A DNA stretch of 5,942 nt from Tannerella sp. (lineage in GTDB: Bacteria; Bacteroidota; Bacteroidia; Bacteroidales; Tannerellaceae), in assembly GCA_031283785.1 (NCBI GenBank), contig JAITBC010000377.1, positions 1 through 5,942 of the forward strand, read 5' to 3'. The notes under the pieces were generated by a model that was not told the DNA's origin, made no database searches, and was given only the letters and a program-made list of their open reading frames with translations. A program made the translations under genes and the position numbers. Positions 1 through 5,942 of this stretch are shown here, one piece after another; the first letter of the stretch is position 1; each line of letters starts with the position of its first letter.

Positions 1-375
1 CGCTTCCAATTTTTTGAAATGGCAGGGCAACCGTCCCATAGAGGTAAGGGCCGAGCCTTTGATCGCGCCTTTTTCTTCCCTTATCGTCACCGTTACGTAT
101 TCGCCTACATAAAGATTGGCCGACAATTCTCCATTCTTTTCGGCAAATTTATGTTCCTTAATATCGACATCTCCTCCTTTGACGTCGATAACGACCGTAT
201 CATTCTTTTCCTTTATGTCAAGAATAAAACGCCGGTATTCAAGAGGCGCATCGGGAACGGTCACTTCCCATCGGCCTTTTACCTTGTTTTTGATCTCATT
301 TGCGGCTTTTACGTCAACCGCCGACATACACAGCAGCAGGCACAAGCCTGCCAACATTACATCAATTGTCTTCAT
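1..375 (-). CDS. Small secreted protein, partial (3' end beyond left edge)
   Basis: The minus strand is open from an ATG at 375 (or in-frame ATG at 390) to base 1 with no stop, so the gene is cut by the window edge with at least 125 codons present. I prefer the ATG at 375 because it gives a typical signal peptide: Met-Lys-Thr, a hydrophobic core (LAGLCLLLCMSAV) and a signal peptidase I site after Val-Lys-Ala. The mature part begins near ANEIKNKVKGRW and alternates short charged and beta-prone stretches (WEVTVPDAPLEYRRF, ANLYVGEYVTVTI, GSALTSMGRLPCHF), consistent with a small beta-rich periplasmic or surface domain. No catalytic motif is visible. From memory, similar VPDAP-containing proteins occur near Bacteroidota sugar oxidoreductases, but I cannot name a family with certainty. 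It is divergent from the decayed glycosidase and oxidoreductase locus and may once have belonged to the same pathway (inference). Confidence 0.72.
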   Translation of the reverse strand, partial: MKTIDVMLAGLCLLLCMSAVDVKAANEIKNKVKGRWEVTVPDAPLEYRRFILDIKEKNDTVVIDVKGGDVDIKEHKFAEKNGELSANLYVGEYVTVTIREEKGAIKGSALTSMGRLPCHFKKLEA

Positions 376-415
376 CTGATTAAATTGCATTAAAAAATTG
401 GTAACTATTCGACTA

Positions 416-423
416 CAAAAGTA
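416..423 (-). promoter_or_regulatory. Candidate Bacteroidota -7 box for the leftward gene
   Basis: Read on the minus strand the octamer is TACTTTTG, a full match to TAnnTTTG. It ends 25 bases before the alternative ATG at 390 and 40 before the preferred ATG at 375, a sensible leader length. I see no convincing -33 element at the usual distance, so this rests on one short motif in AT-rich DNA. Confidence 0.45.
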
Positions 424-577
424 ATTCGTTTTTTTGAAATTACCCTATTTTTTAACGCCAAACAGGAGTACGCGGGTAAACATATTACCGTCGGGAACAT
501 CAAGTAAAAAAATAAACATATTCTTTTTTTCAACAAATCATTTTCCCTTTTTTCATCATTTTTCAAAACAAAAATTC

Positions 578-585
578 TATTTTTG
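578..585 (+). promoter_or_regulatory. Candidate Bacteroidota -7 box for the rightward decayed operon
   Basis: The octamer TATTTTTG matches TAnnTTTG and lies 42 bases before the lipoprotein start codon at 628. Transcription would start near 592. No clear -33 TTTG is present about 20 bases upstream. A 7-bp inverted repeat (ACAAAAA at 568-574 and TTTTTGT at 580-586) overlaps the box, and the direct repeat TACGGATT (586-593, 595-602) follows directly and could be an operator, although both may be chance. Confidence 0.45.
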
Positions 586-627
586 TACGGATTTTACGGA
601 TTACTTGTAATTACTATTAAACATTCT

Positions 628-1593
628 ATGAAAATTAACGTATTAAACACATTCTTCGTCATCTTTTCATTTGCATCATGCCAAACGCATACGGACAAAA
701 TCGACCGTGAAGCGCTCGTGAAACGCAACAACCCTTTCGTAACGCAATTCGACACGCTGGCTTCGCTGTCGGTGGATAACGGTCGTTTTGCCGTTACAGT
801 GGATGCTGCCGGATTGCAAACGTTCCCCGAACTGTACGCCGCTGGAGTGCCGCTGGGTACGCAGTCGCACTGGGGATGGCACAGTTTTCCCAATACAAAA
901 GAATACAAGTTTGACGAAACACTGGAAGAATACGACTTCGGACACGGACAGCCCGGATTGTACGCCATACAGCCGAAACCGCCGAAAGACTCTGTCGGGA
1001 TGACGTTCTTCATGCGGAAAACGGAGGCGCCGTCGACTTCTCGCCATGCACCGACGCACGCGCACGCGAACTGGAACGACGCATCGTACTGTCGCAGTAT
1101 TTAACGGCTATCCAGTGCGCTGCGCCCGAACCGCCTCAGGAAACAGGGCTGACCTGCAACAGCTGGTTCGGAAAGTTCCACTTAGAGATGCACTGGTGGC
1201 ATCAAGCACATTTCGCATTGTGGAACAGAACGGAGATGTTGACACCCGGCATGGAATGGTACGGAAAAGTCGAACCCGTCGCCCGTGAAATTGCTGCGCG
1301 GCAACACTTCGAAGGCATCCGCTGGATGAAGATGACCGACCCGTCGGGACAGGAAGCGCCGTCGTCGGCAGGCTCGTTCCTCATCTGGCAGCAACCGCAT
1401 TACATCTACATGGCGGAACTGATCTACCGTCAAGAGCCGACACGCAAAACGCTCGAACGCTACCCATATGATTGTGCTCGGCGCAGTAGGCATGATGTGC
1501 GCCGGATGGGACGGGAATGCCGTGCCGATACCCGGATTCCCAAAAAACGGCGCGTGGAACGTACGCTGGGAAAATCTGTCGCCCTTACCTTAA
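628..1593 (+). pseudogene. Glycoside hydrolase-like lipoprotein, decayed by two internal deletions
   Basis: Three collinear pieces of one protein lie in two frames. Piece 1 (628 to about 990) starts MKINVLNTFFVIFSFASC, a lipoprotein signal with Cys18 as the lipidated residue, and continues through NPFVTQFDTLASLSVDNG and FPELYAAGVPLGTQSHWGWH. Its frame reaches a stop at 1102-1104. Piece 2 (about 1000 to 1463), in another frame, reads GGAVDFSPCTDARARELERR, TCNSWFGKFHLEMHWWHQ and WMKMTDPSGQEAPSSAG. Piece 3 (about 1466 to 1593) returns to the first frame with MMCAGWDGN, FPKNGAWNVRWENLSPLP and a TAA at 1591. The HLEMHWWH region resembles GH65/GH95-like (alpha/alpha)6 barrels. Only about 320 codons remain, roughly half of what I remember for intact relatives. 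The beta-rich middle between pieces 1 and 2 and much of the barrel between pieces 2 and 3 appear lost, so the product cannot be functional. An intact relative would probably be a surface or periplasmic lipoprotein acting on a glycan. The family name is tentative, but pseudogene status is secure. Confidence 0.82.
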
Positions 1594-1681
1594 TAATTTA
1601 TCAACATAGACATATGACTATTACACAGCATCGCGATTTTATGGAAATTAAACAACAACCTTTTAACAATTTAAAGAAATT

Positions 1682-2218
1682 ATGACCATGAACGTTAAAG
1701 AATCCATGTCGAGGCGTAACTTCCTCGCAACATCGGGAGCTGCCCTCGCGGGAAGCGCCCTTATTCGCCCGGCGTCCGAATTGGGTGCGACGCCGGTCGT
1801 TTCCTCTCCCCGACAGGCAGGGAGAAAGTTAAAACTTGCAATGGCAGGTACAGGCTCGCGCGGCACAAGCATGTGGGGACGCGGGCTGGCACAACGCTAT
1901 CCGGCTACCATCAAATATGCGAATGGTGTGCAGGTATCCTATTCGTTAACGGCCTATTCTCCATACGAAGGTTACCGCATTGCCTTCAACGGCACAAAAG
2001 GACGTATTGATGCATGGATTCAGGAGTCAAGCCCTATCCAGGACAGGGATTTCGACGAAATCATCCTGTTTAAAAATTTCTCCCGGCGACAATATATTCA
2101 AATCCCGCACGGCGTTTCGGGGCATGGCTGTGGAGACAACCACATTCCCCTTTCCATTTCAAAATCATTTCAAAAAAACGCAACCAAATATTGTTTATTT
2201 CATAATGTAATACTGTAA
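1682..2218 (+). pseudogene. Gfo/Idh/MocA-type oxidoreductase remnant with in-frame internal deletion
   Basis: This 178-codon open frame looks intact but joins distant parts of one protein. It starts at ATG 1682, or ATG 1688, after an A-rich leader. Residues 10-28 carry a Tat signal (SRRNFL followed by ATSGAALAGSAL). Residues 50-70 hold the start of a Rossmann fold with the dinucleotide loop GTGSRG at 56-61. At about residues 73-76 the sequence jumps to KYANGVQVSYSL and GYRIAFNGTKGRID, which in intact Gfo/Idh/MocA proteins lie far downstream in the C-terminal alpha/beta domain. The rest of the NAD-binding domain, the catalytic EKP motif and most of the substrate domain are absent, by my memory some 200 residues. 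Family resemblance ends near HGVSGHGCGD (about base 2137), and the last 26 residues read into AT-rich unrelated DNA. It follows the glycosidase pseudogene by 88 bp and was probably its operon partner. Intact members oxidise or isomerise sugars, and some are GH109-like. This product should be inactive. Confidence 0.8.
2155..2175. repeat. Short direct repeat near the oxidoreductase truncation point
   Basis: CATTTCAAAA occurs at 2155-2164 and again at 2166-2175, one base apart. The core ATTTCAAA also has an inverted counterpart, TTTGAAAT, at 2225-2232. The repeats lie in the AT-rich stretch between the end of oxidoreductase homology and the helicase promoter, so they may mark a junction, but the DNA is A/T-rich enough for chance. 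Confidence 0.3.
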
Positions 2219-2283
2219 CCGGCGTTTGAAATATTTTTCGTAATAATTTTTGATTTTCCCGTGTTCGATTCAAACAAATTTCA

Positions 2284-2291
2284 TATTTTTG
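2284..2291 (+). promoter_or_regulatory. Candidate Bacteroidota -7 box for the helicase gene
   Basis: The octamer TATTTTTG is identical to the box at 578-585 and fits TAnnTTTG. It ends 18 bases before the helicase ATG at 2310, implying a very short leader. No good -33 motif is seen at standard spacing. It suggests that the helicase is transcribed on its own and not with the pseudogenes. Confidence 0.45.
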
Positions 2292-2309
2292 CGTGCAAAA
2301 AGTAAATTC

Positions 2310-5030
2310 ATGTTTGATATATTATACCAAAGTGATTTGAATATACAGTCGGTCGAGAAGACCTTCCCAAAGACGCTCCAACAGTTACAGTCCGGTGATT
2401 TTAAAAGCGCCGATGTTCGCAAGATGCAGGATACGGGATATTACCGTGCGCGGCTGGATATCCGAGACCGCCTGCTGTTTAGCTTTGTAACTTATGAAGG
2501 GAAGAAATATATCCTGCTGCTGGAAGTCATCAAAGACCATAATTATGCACGCAGCCGGTTTTTACGCGGGGCAGTCGTTGATGAAAGCCGGTTTATTCCG
2601 GTTGATTCTCCCGAAAAGGAAACGGAAAACATAGCGACCGCTCTGTCGTATCTGAACAAAGGCAGCAAAGTCATTCATACACTCAACAAATTCATATCAT
2701 TCGACGATTTCCAGAAAGATATTTTCAAACTTCAGCCGCCACTGATTATCGTCGGGTCGGCAGGCAGCGGCAAGACTGCGCTCGTGCTGGAAAAACTCAA
2801 GAGCCTGCACGGAAACGTAGCATACGTATCACTGTCGAAGTATCTGGTCGATAACGCTTCGAGTATCTATTACGCTTCCGGCTACGACAATGAACATCAG
2901 GAAACCGAGTTTCTTTCGCTGAAAGATTATCTTTCGTTATGGCAGATACCCGAAGGAAGAGAAGTTGAGTTCAAACATTTCAACCGCTGGTTCAGTCGCT
3001 ATACACAGTCGGTGAAAATCAACGAACCGTATCGCGTATTCGAGGAATTTAAGGGCGTAATTACAGGTTCGCCGGTACACACGGCATGGCTCTCGCAACA
3101 GGAATATCTGGAACTTGGCGTCAAACAGTCCATCTTTTCAACACAGGAGAGGGAACGGCTTTATCCCCTTTTTCTCAAATACATCGACTGGCTGAAGGAA
3201 GAAAACATGTATGACAGCAATGTTCTCTGTTACGAATATCTCGACAAAGTGCAGCCGTGTTACGATTACATCATGGTCGATGAAGTTCAGGACATCACCA
3301 ATATACAGTTGAAATGCATTCTCTCGTCCCTGAAACAGAAACAGCATTTCGTTCTCACAGGCGACAGCAACCAGATTGTGCATCCTAATTTCTTTTCGTG
3401 GAGTAAAATCAAAACCTATTTCTACGAGACGGGCGACAGCAGGGACAATCAGATTAAAATCCTGCAAACCAATTACCGTAACAGTCTCCGCGTAGTGGAG
3501 CTCAGCAACAGCCTGCTGAAAATCAAAAACAGCCGTTTCGGCTCCATCGACCGCGAAAGCAACTATCTGGTAAATACCGTCAACAAAGAGGACGGCGAAG
3601 TATTGCTGTATCTGAACGACGAAAAAAAGAAAAAAGAGCTGAACCGCCGTACACAGGACAATGCCAAATATGCCGTTATTGTGCCCGGTCATGCTCAAAA
3701 AGCCGAAGCGGCGCAGTTCTTCAAAACGCCGCTGATATTCAGCGTTCAGGAAGCCAAAGGGCTGGAGTACGAAAACGTTATTCTGGTGGATTTCGTGTCC
3801 TGTCACGAAGCCGAATTTCGTGAAATCATCGCCGGAGTGACCGTCGGAGACCTTCAGCAGGAGGAACTGCGATACAACCGTGCGAGTGATAAAAACGACA
3901 AGGACGCCGAAATCTATAAATTCTACATCAACTCGTTTTATGTCGCCGTCACCCGGGCAATCGGAAACATTTACATTTTCGAGCGGCTTGCCGCACATCC
4001 GGCTCTGAAATTGCTGCAAATGCAGGAAACAAACGCTGAAATCAGCGTCAAGGAAACCAAATCGACACGTGAAGAATGGCTCAACGAAGCACGCCGTCTC
4101 GAAGAACAGGGGAAATACGAACAGGCCGAACAGATTCGTGCCAAATACCTTGGATACGAATATATTTCTCTCGAACAGTTGGAGACCGTCAAGGCGCTGG
4201 CGCTCGACCCCGCAAAAAAGGAAGCCGAAGTGAAAAAGGAACGCAAACAGCTGTTCCAGTATGCTATTCATCACCGTCAGTACGACTGGGTGGATGCGCT
4301 GGCAAAACTGCAGTTTCAGCGTGCTGTCCTTTACATGAAAGAACTGCGGGCCGAACGCCGCGAATACGAGAAACACCTGCGTCTGGGAAATAAATCCAAA
4401 GTGGAAGCCGTCATCCGGAAATATGGTGTTGATTTCACTTGCGATAAAGGCGTCGCGGGACTGATGATGGCGCTGCAATACGGACAAACGGAACTGGCTC
4501 TCGACTTGATTGGCAAAGGCGCATCGCTAATCCACGCCGACAATACATCCCGACAGGCAGTGGACTGTCTGCTTGCATCGTACATCAAAAACAAACGCTC
4601 AAATCAGAAGCAACTGCAGCTTGCCGACGAAAAAACGTTGATACGCTGTTGGCAGCGAGTGTGTCCGCCGGTTATCGAATATGAATCCGACAAACGCCGG
4701 TTTCGTGCCGGTTCTCACAGTATGTTATTCTTTCTTATCATGTTAATGCGCAATACTGCCGACAGCCAGCCCTCCAAAGCGAGATTTCGCTCTAAAACCG
4801 GTCCGGATGATGTCATTGGAGCATTCAACATGTCCGAACTCGAACAGTTTGCCGCCATGATACCCGATGAAATCCTTCCTCCATATCGCAAAAAACGGAC
4901 ATATATCAACAGTATCATGGCATTGCACGAAAGAAACAAACCCTCGCCATACTGCAAAGCCGCTTTTCTTCGCGTCGAACGGGGATGGTATATATTGAAT
5001 CCATATTTGAACTTGAAAATTACGGATTGA
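2310..5030 (+). CDS. UvrD-type SF1 helicase with N-terminal RelE-like domain and C-terminal TPR/ankyrin-like helices
   Basis: The gene encodes 906 residues. I chose ATG 2310 because upstream in-frame codons precede or overlap the -7 box and FDILYQSDL starts a domain. Residues 1-90 resemble a RelE/YoeB-type toxin fold: GYYRARLDIRDRLLF at 43-57, a beta strand KYILLLEVI at 66-74, then H77 and Y79. The helicase core is complete: motif Q with Q135, Walker A GSAGSGKT at 149-156 (K155), motif II DEVQD at 324-328, motif III TGDSNQ at 350-355, motif IV NYRN at 388-391, motif V QEAKGLEYEN at 480-489 and motif VI YVAVTRA at 544-550. This predicts an ATP-driven, probably 3'-to-5', translocase or helicase in the cytoplasm. 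Residues 588-616 form a TPR-like pair (WLNEARRLEEQGKYEQAEQI). Residues about 712-760 look like degenerate ankyrin repeats (MMALQYGQTELALDLIGKGA), and the end (RVERGWYILNP, near 888-898) may be a small winged-helix domain. It stands alone between pseudogenes and a convergent gene. A defence or repair role is possible but inferred. Fold assignments outside the helicase core are from pattern recognition only. Confidence 0.9.
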   Translation: MFDILYQSDLNIQSVEKTFPKTLQQLQSGDFKSADVRKMQDTGYYRARLDIRDRLLFSFVTYEGKKYILLLEVIKDHNYARSRFLRGAVVDESRFIPVDSPEKETENIATALSYLNKGSKVIHTLNKFISFDDFQKDIFKLQPPLIIVGSAGSGKTALVLEKLKSLHGNVAYVSLSKYLVDNASSIYYASGYDNEHQETEFLSLKDYLSLWQIPEGREVEFKHFNRWFSRYTQSVKINEPYRVFEEFKGVITGSPVHTAWLSQQEYLELGVKQSIFSTQERERLYPLFLKYIDWLKEENMYDSNVLCYEYLDKVQPCYDYIMVDEVQDITNIQLKCILSSLKQKQHFVLTGDSNQIVHPNFFSWSKIKTYFYETGDSRDNQIKILQTNYRNSLRVVELSNSLLKIKNSRFGSIDRESNYLVNTVNKEDGEVLLYLNDEKKKKELNRRTQDNAKYAVIVPGHAQKAEAAQFFKTPLIFSVQEAKGLEYENVILVDFVSCHEAEFREIIAGVTVGDLQQEELRYNRASDKNDKDAEIYKFYINSFYVAVTRAIGNIYIFERLAAHPALKLLQMQETNAEISVKETKSTREEWLNEARRLEEQGKYEQAEQIRAKYLGYEYISLEQLETVKALALDPAKKEAEVKKERKQLFQYAIHHRQYDWVDALAKLQFQRAVLYMKELRAERREYEKHLRLGNKSKVEAVIRKYGVDFTCDKGVAGLMMALQYGQTELALDLIGKGASLIHADNTSRQAVDCLLASYIKNKRSNQKQLQLADEKTLIRCWQRVCPPVIEYESDKRRFRAGSHSMLFFLIMLMRNTADSQPSKARFRSKTGPDDVIGAFNMSELEQFAAMIPDEILPPYRKKRTYINSIMALHERNKPSPYCKAAFLRVERGWYILNPYLNLKITD

Positions 5031-5133
5031 AAAATTTACACCCCCTCCCCCCTCTGAAATCCGCCGGGGAAATTATCTCTTCATGCTAAGAAATGTAAAA
5101 ACGATCAAAATCTGCCCGGTATTCCGTAATTTT
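5016..5133. repeat. 11-bp inverted repeat bracketing the helicase 3' end
   Basis: AAAATTACGGA at 5016-5026, overlapping the last codons of the helicase gene, is perfectly complementary to TCCGTAATTTT at 5123-5133. The right arm runs into a T tract (to 5136). The 96-base interior includes a pyrimidine run at 5041-5054 (C5, T, C6, TC) and a GGGG at 5066-5069 that could pair with it. The core CCGTAATT recurs at 5245-5252. Transcribed, it could fold into a large structured 3' end. Confidence 0.4.
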
Positions 5134-5136
5134 TTT

Positions 5137-5144
5137 AGCGCGCT
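5137..5144. repeat. 8-bp perfect palindrome AGCGCGCT
   Basis: A self-complementary GC-rich octamer sits immediately after a T tract in otherwise AT-rich convergent intergenic DNA. Related AGCGC/GCGCT elements recur at 5176-5180 and 5197-5201. It could be part of termination structures, but no function can be assigned. Confidence 0.25.
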
Positions 5145-5174
5145 GAAGATGTAATAGATTGACATTTAGCATTT

Positions 5175-5212
5175 TGCGCTCCGGCGATTCATTTGTAGCG
5201 CATTTTTATTTT
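5175..5212 (+). terminator. Possible intrinsic terminator downstream of the helicase
   Basis: TGCGCT at 5175-5180 pairs with AGCGCA at 5197-5202 (6 bp, 16-base loop), followed by TTTTTATTTT at 5203-5212. The orientation suits the rightward helicase transcript, ending about 180 bases after its stop. The stem is short and the loop large, so this is a weak candidate. No comparable structure with a T tract is obvious for the convergent minus-strand gene. Confidence 0.35.
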
Positions 5213-5303
5213 ACCTGCACAATTCGTTATAGAGCCATTTTTCCCCGTAATTGAAATTTCCGCAAAATACGAAATTATTTTCGACAAAATTCAAAGTAAA
5301 CTT

Positions 5304-5942
5304 TTATTCAACTTGTTTATCCCGAAGTAAACGCTTCAATTCTGCAATTTCTTTATCCTTCTCTTCGATCGTTTTCTCCTTTTCTTCGATTGTTTTATCC
5401 TTCTCTTCGATCGATTTATCCTTCTCTTCGATCGATTTATCCTTCTCTTCGATCGATTTATCCTTTTCTTCGATCGTTTTATCCTTTTCTTCGATCGTTT
5501 TATCCTTTTCTTCGATCGTTTTATCCTTTTCTTCGATCGCTTTTTCCTTTTCTTCGATCTCTTTCTCCTTTTCTTCGATTTTTTCCATGAATGTACCGTA
5601 CTGAAGGTTATATACACGCAAGGCCTCCTCTTCGTTTTCTATCTGTTTGCGCTCTGCGGGGTCGGCGCCCATTCTGTACAGGGTGTCCGTGATGAGTGCC
5701 ATTTCTTCATCATCAGGCTGATAGGGGTATTCCTTCATTGTCTTCCTTGCTCTCAATCCTTCTTGTACAAAATATCTCTGCTCGAAAATGCTAAGCAATT
5801 TATCCAGGTTTGTCGTGTAACGTACGTCCGTGATGCGGCCTGCCTGAATGACATAACTGTTATGTGTCAGATTTTCTATAAATCTCGACTTTGCATTGAT
5901 CGGTTTTCTGTTTAACATGTCGGTATAGGTTCGTCCCACTTT
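5304..5942 (-). CDS. Coiled-coil protein, partial (5' end beyond right edge)
   Basis: The minus strand is open from base 5942 to a TAA at 5304-5306, 212 codons. A GTG lies at the extreme edge (5939), but the preceding codon is also open, so the true start probably lies outside the window. The visible N-terminal part (about 120 residues, including DMLNRKPINAKSRFIENL, TTNLDKLLSIFEQRYF and LYRMGADPAERKQIENEEEA) looks globular, then acidic and helical. From about residue 119 the protein is eleven consecutive seven-residue units of the type IEEKDKT, ending IAELKRLLRDKQVE. Isoleucine every seventh residue flanked by E and K is the signature of a long, soluble, charged coiled coil for oligomerisation. 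I do not recognise the family. C-terminal tails of Bacteroidales PD-(D/E)XK (Rpn-like) putative transposases are one possibility, but the nuclease part would lie outside the window. The gene converges on the helicase with a 273-bp gap, and no functional link is shown. Confidence 0.8.
   Translation of the reverse strand, partial: KVGRTYTDMLNRKPINAKSRFIENLTHNSYVIQAGRITDVRYTTNLDKLLSIFEQRYFVQEGLRARKTMKEYPYQPDDEEMALITDTLYRMGADPAERKQIENEEEALRVYNLQYGTFMEKIEEKEKEIEEKEKAIEEKDKTIEEKDKTIEEKDKTIEEKDKSIEEKDKSIEEKDKSIEEKDKTIEEKEKTIEEKDKEIAELKRLLRDKQVE
5349..5579 (-). repeat. 21-bp coding tandem repeat, eleven units
   Basis: Exactly 231 bases make eleven in-frame 21-bp units encoding IEEK(D/E)K followed by E, A, T, S or T. 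Neighbouring units are more alike at DNA level than required by the protein: three adjacent units share a GATTTATCCTTCTC-type sequence on the plus strand (Ser units) and the next three share GTTTTATCCTTTTC (Thr units). Block-wise likeness points to recent duplication of several units. Because the unit is a multiple of three, copy number can change without a frameshift, altering coiled-coil length by one heptad at a time. Confidence 0.92.

Noticed and set aside
19..393. 124-codon plus-strand open frame at the left end
   Set aside because: It lies opposite the signal-peptide-bearing minus-strand gene, which has coherent protein-like sequence and a well-placed -7 box; the plus-strand translation has no domain character.
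1182..1493. 103-codon minus-strand open frame
   Set aside because: It is antisense to the second segment of the glycosidase-like pseudogene, which gives clear family-like sequence on the plus strand.
1594..1681. Separate small gene or RNA between the two pseudogenes
   Set aside because: The 88-bp spacer is AT-rich with no start-stop frame of useful length independent of the flanking sequence and no evident hairpin.
3138..4487. 449-codon open frame on the minus strand inside the helicase gene
   Set aside because: It is extremely rich in Phe, Val and Leu, as expected opposite a Lys/Glu-rich coding strand, has no recognisable motif, and the plus-strand frame contains all seven helicase motifs.
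5041..5069. Strong intrinsic terminator formed by the C-run and the GGGG
   Set aside because: Only four base pairs with a loop of about 13 and no T tract after it; at most part of the larger inverted-repeat structure.
5349..5579. CRISPR array
   Set aside because: The units are contiguous 21-bp repeats with no unique spacers and lie within a coding frame giving perfect heptads.
5251..5604. Plus-strand frame of repeated SFSSI units, plus further open frames over the same repeat
   Set aside because: These are products of the 21-bp repeat, which leaves several frames on both strands open. The minus-strand frame extends well beyond the repeat with non-repetitive protein sequence.

Overview
The window looks like chromosomal DNA from a Bacteroidota bacterium, most likely of the order Bacteroidales. 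The reasons are three matches to the Bacteroidota -7 promoter box TAnnTTTG, A-rich leaders without Shine-Dalgarno sites, a lipoprotein and a Tat-exported oxidoreductase of types common in that group, and moderate GC genes separated by very AT-rich spacers. The assignment rests on remembered family patterns, not on a search.

Left part (1-2220) is a decayed carbohydrate-related locus. A small secreted protein is read leftwards and runs off the left edge. A divergent promoter region separates it from two rightward pseudogenes. The first (628-1593) is what remains of a lipoprotein resembling (alpha/alpha)6-barrel glycoside hydrolases. Its reading frame changes twice, and each change coincides with the loss of a large block of coding sequence. 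The second (1682-2218) is a Gfo/Idh/MocA-type oxidoreductase whose Tat signal and Rossmann loop are fused directly, still in frame, to a late C-terminal segment. Its true C-terminus is missing. Both have lost their catalytic cores while the flanking sequence still reads cleanly, so decay appears to be by discrete deletions.

Middle part (2284-5212) holds one large, apparently intact gene of 906 codons with its own -7 box. It encodes a RelE/YoeB-like domain, then a complete UvrD-type SF1 helicase with motifs Q, I, II, III, IV, V and VI, then TPR- and ankyrin-like helices and a small C-terminal domain. It begins where the oxidoreductase pseudogene is cut off, which suggests an inserted accessory gene. 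It is the most interesting item here and a plausible single-gene defence or genome-maintenance factor, but that role is inference. A weak candidate terminator and a long-range inverted repeat lie past its stop codon.

Right part (5304-5942) is a convergent, 5'-truncated gene ending in a strongly charged coiled coil of eleven exact seven-residue repeats, encoded by a 21-bp tandem repeat. The 273-bp convergent spacer contains no gene that I can support.
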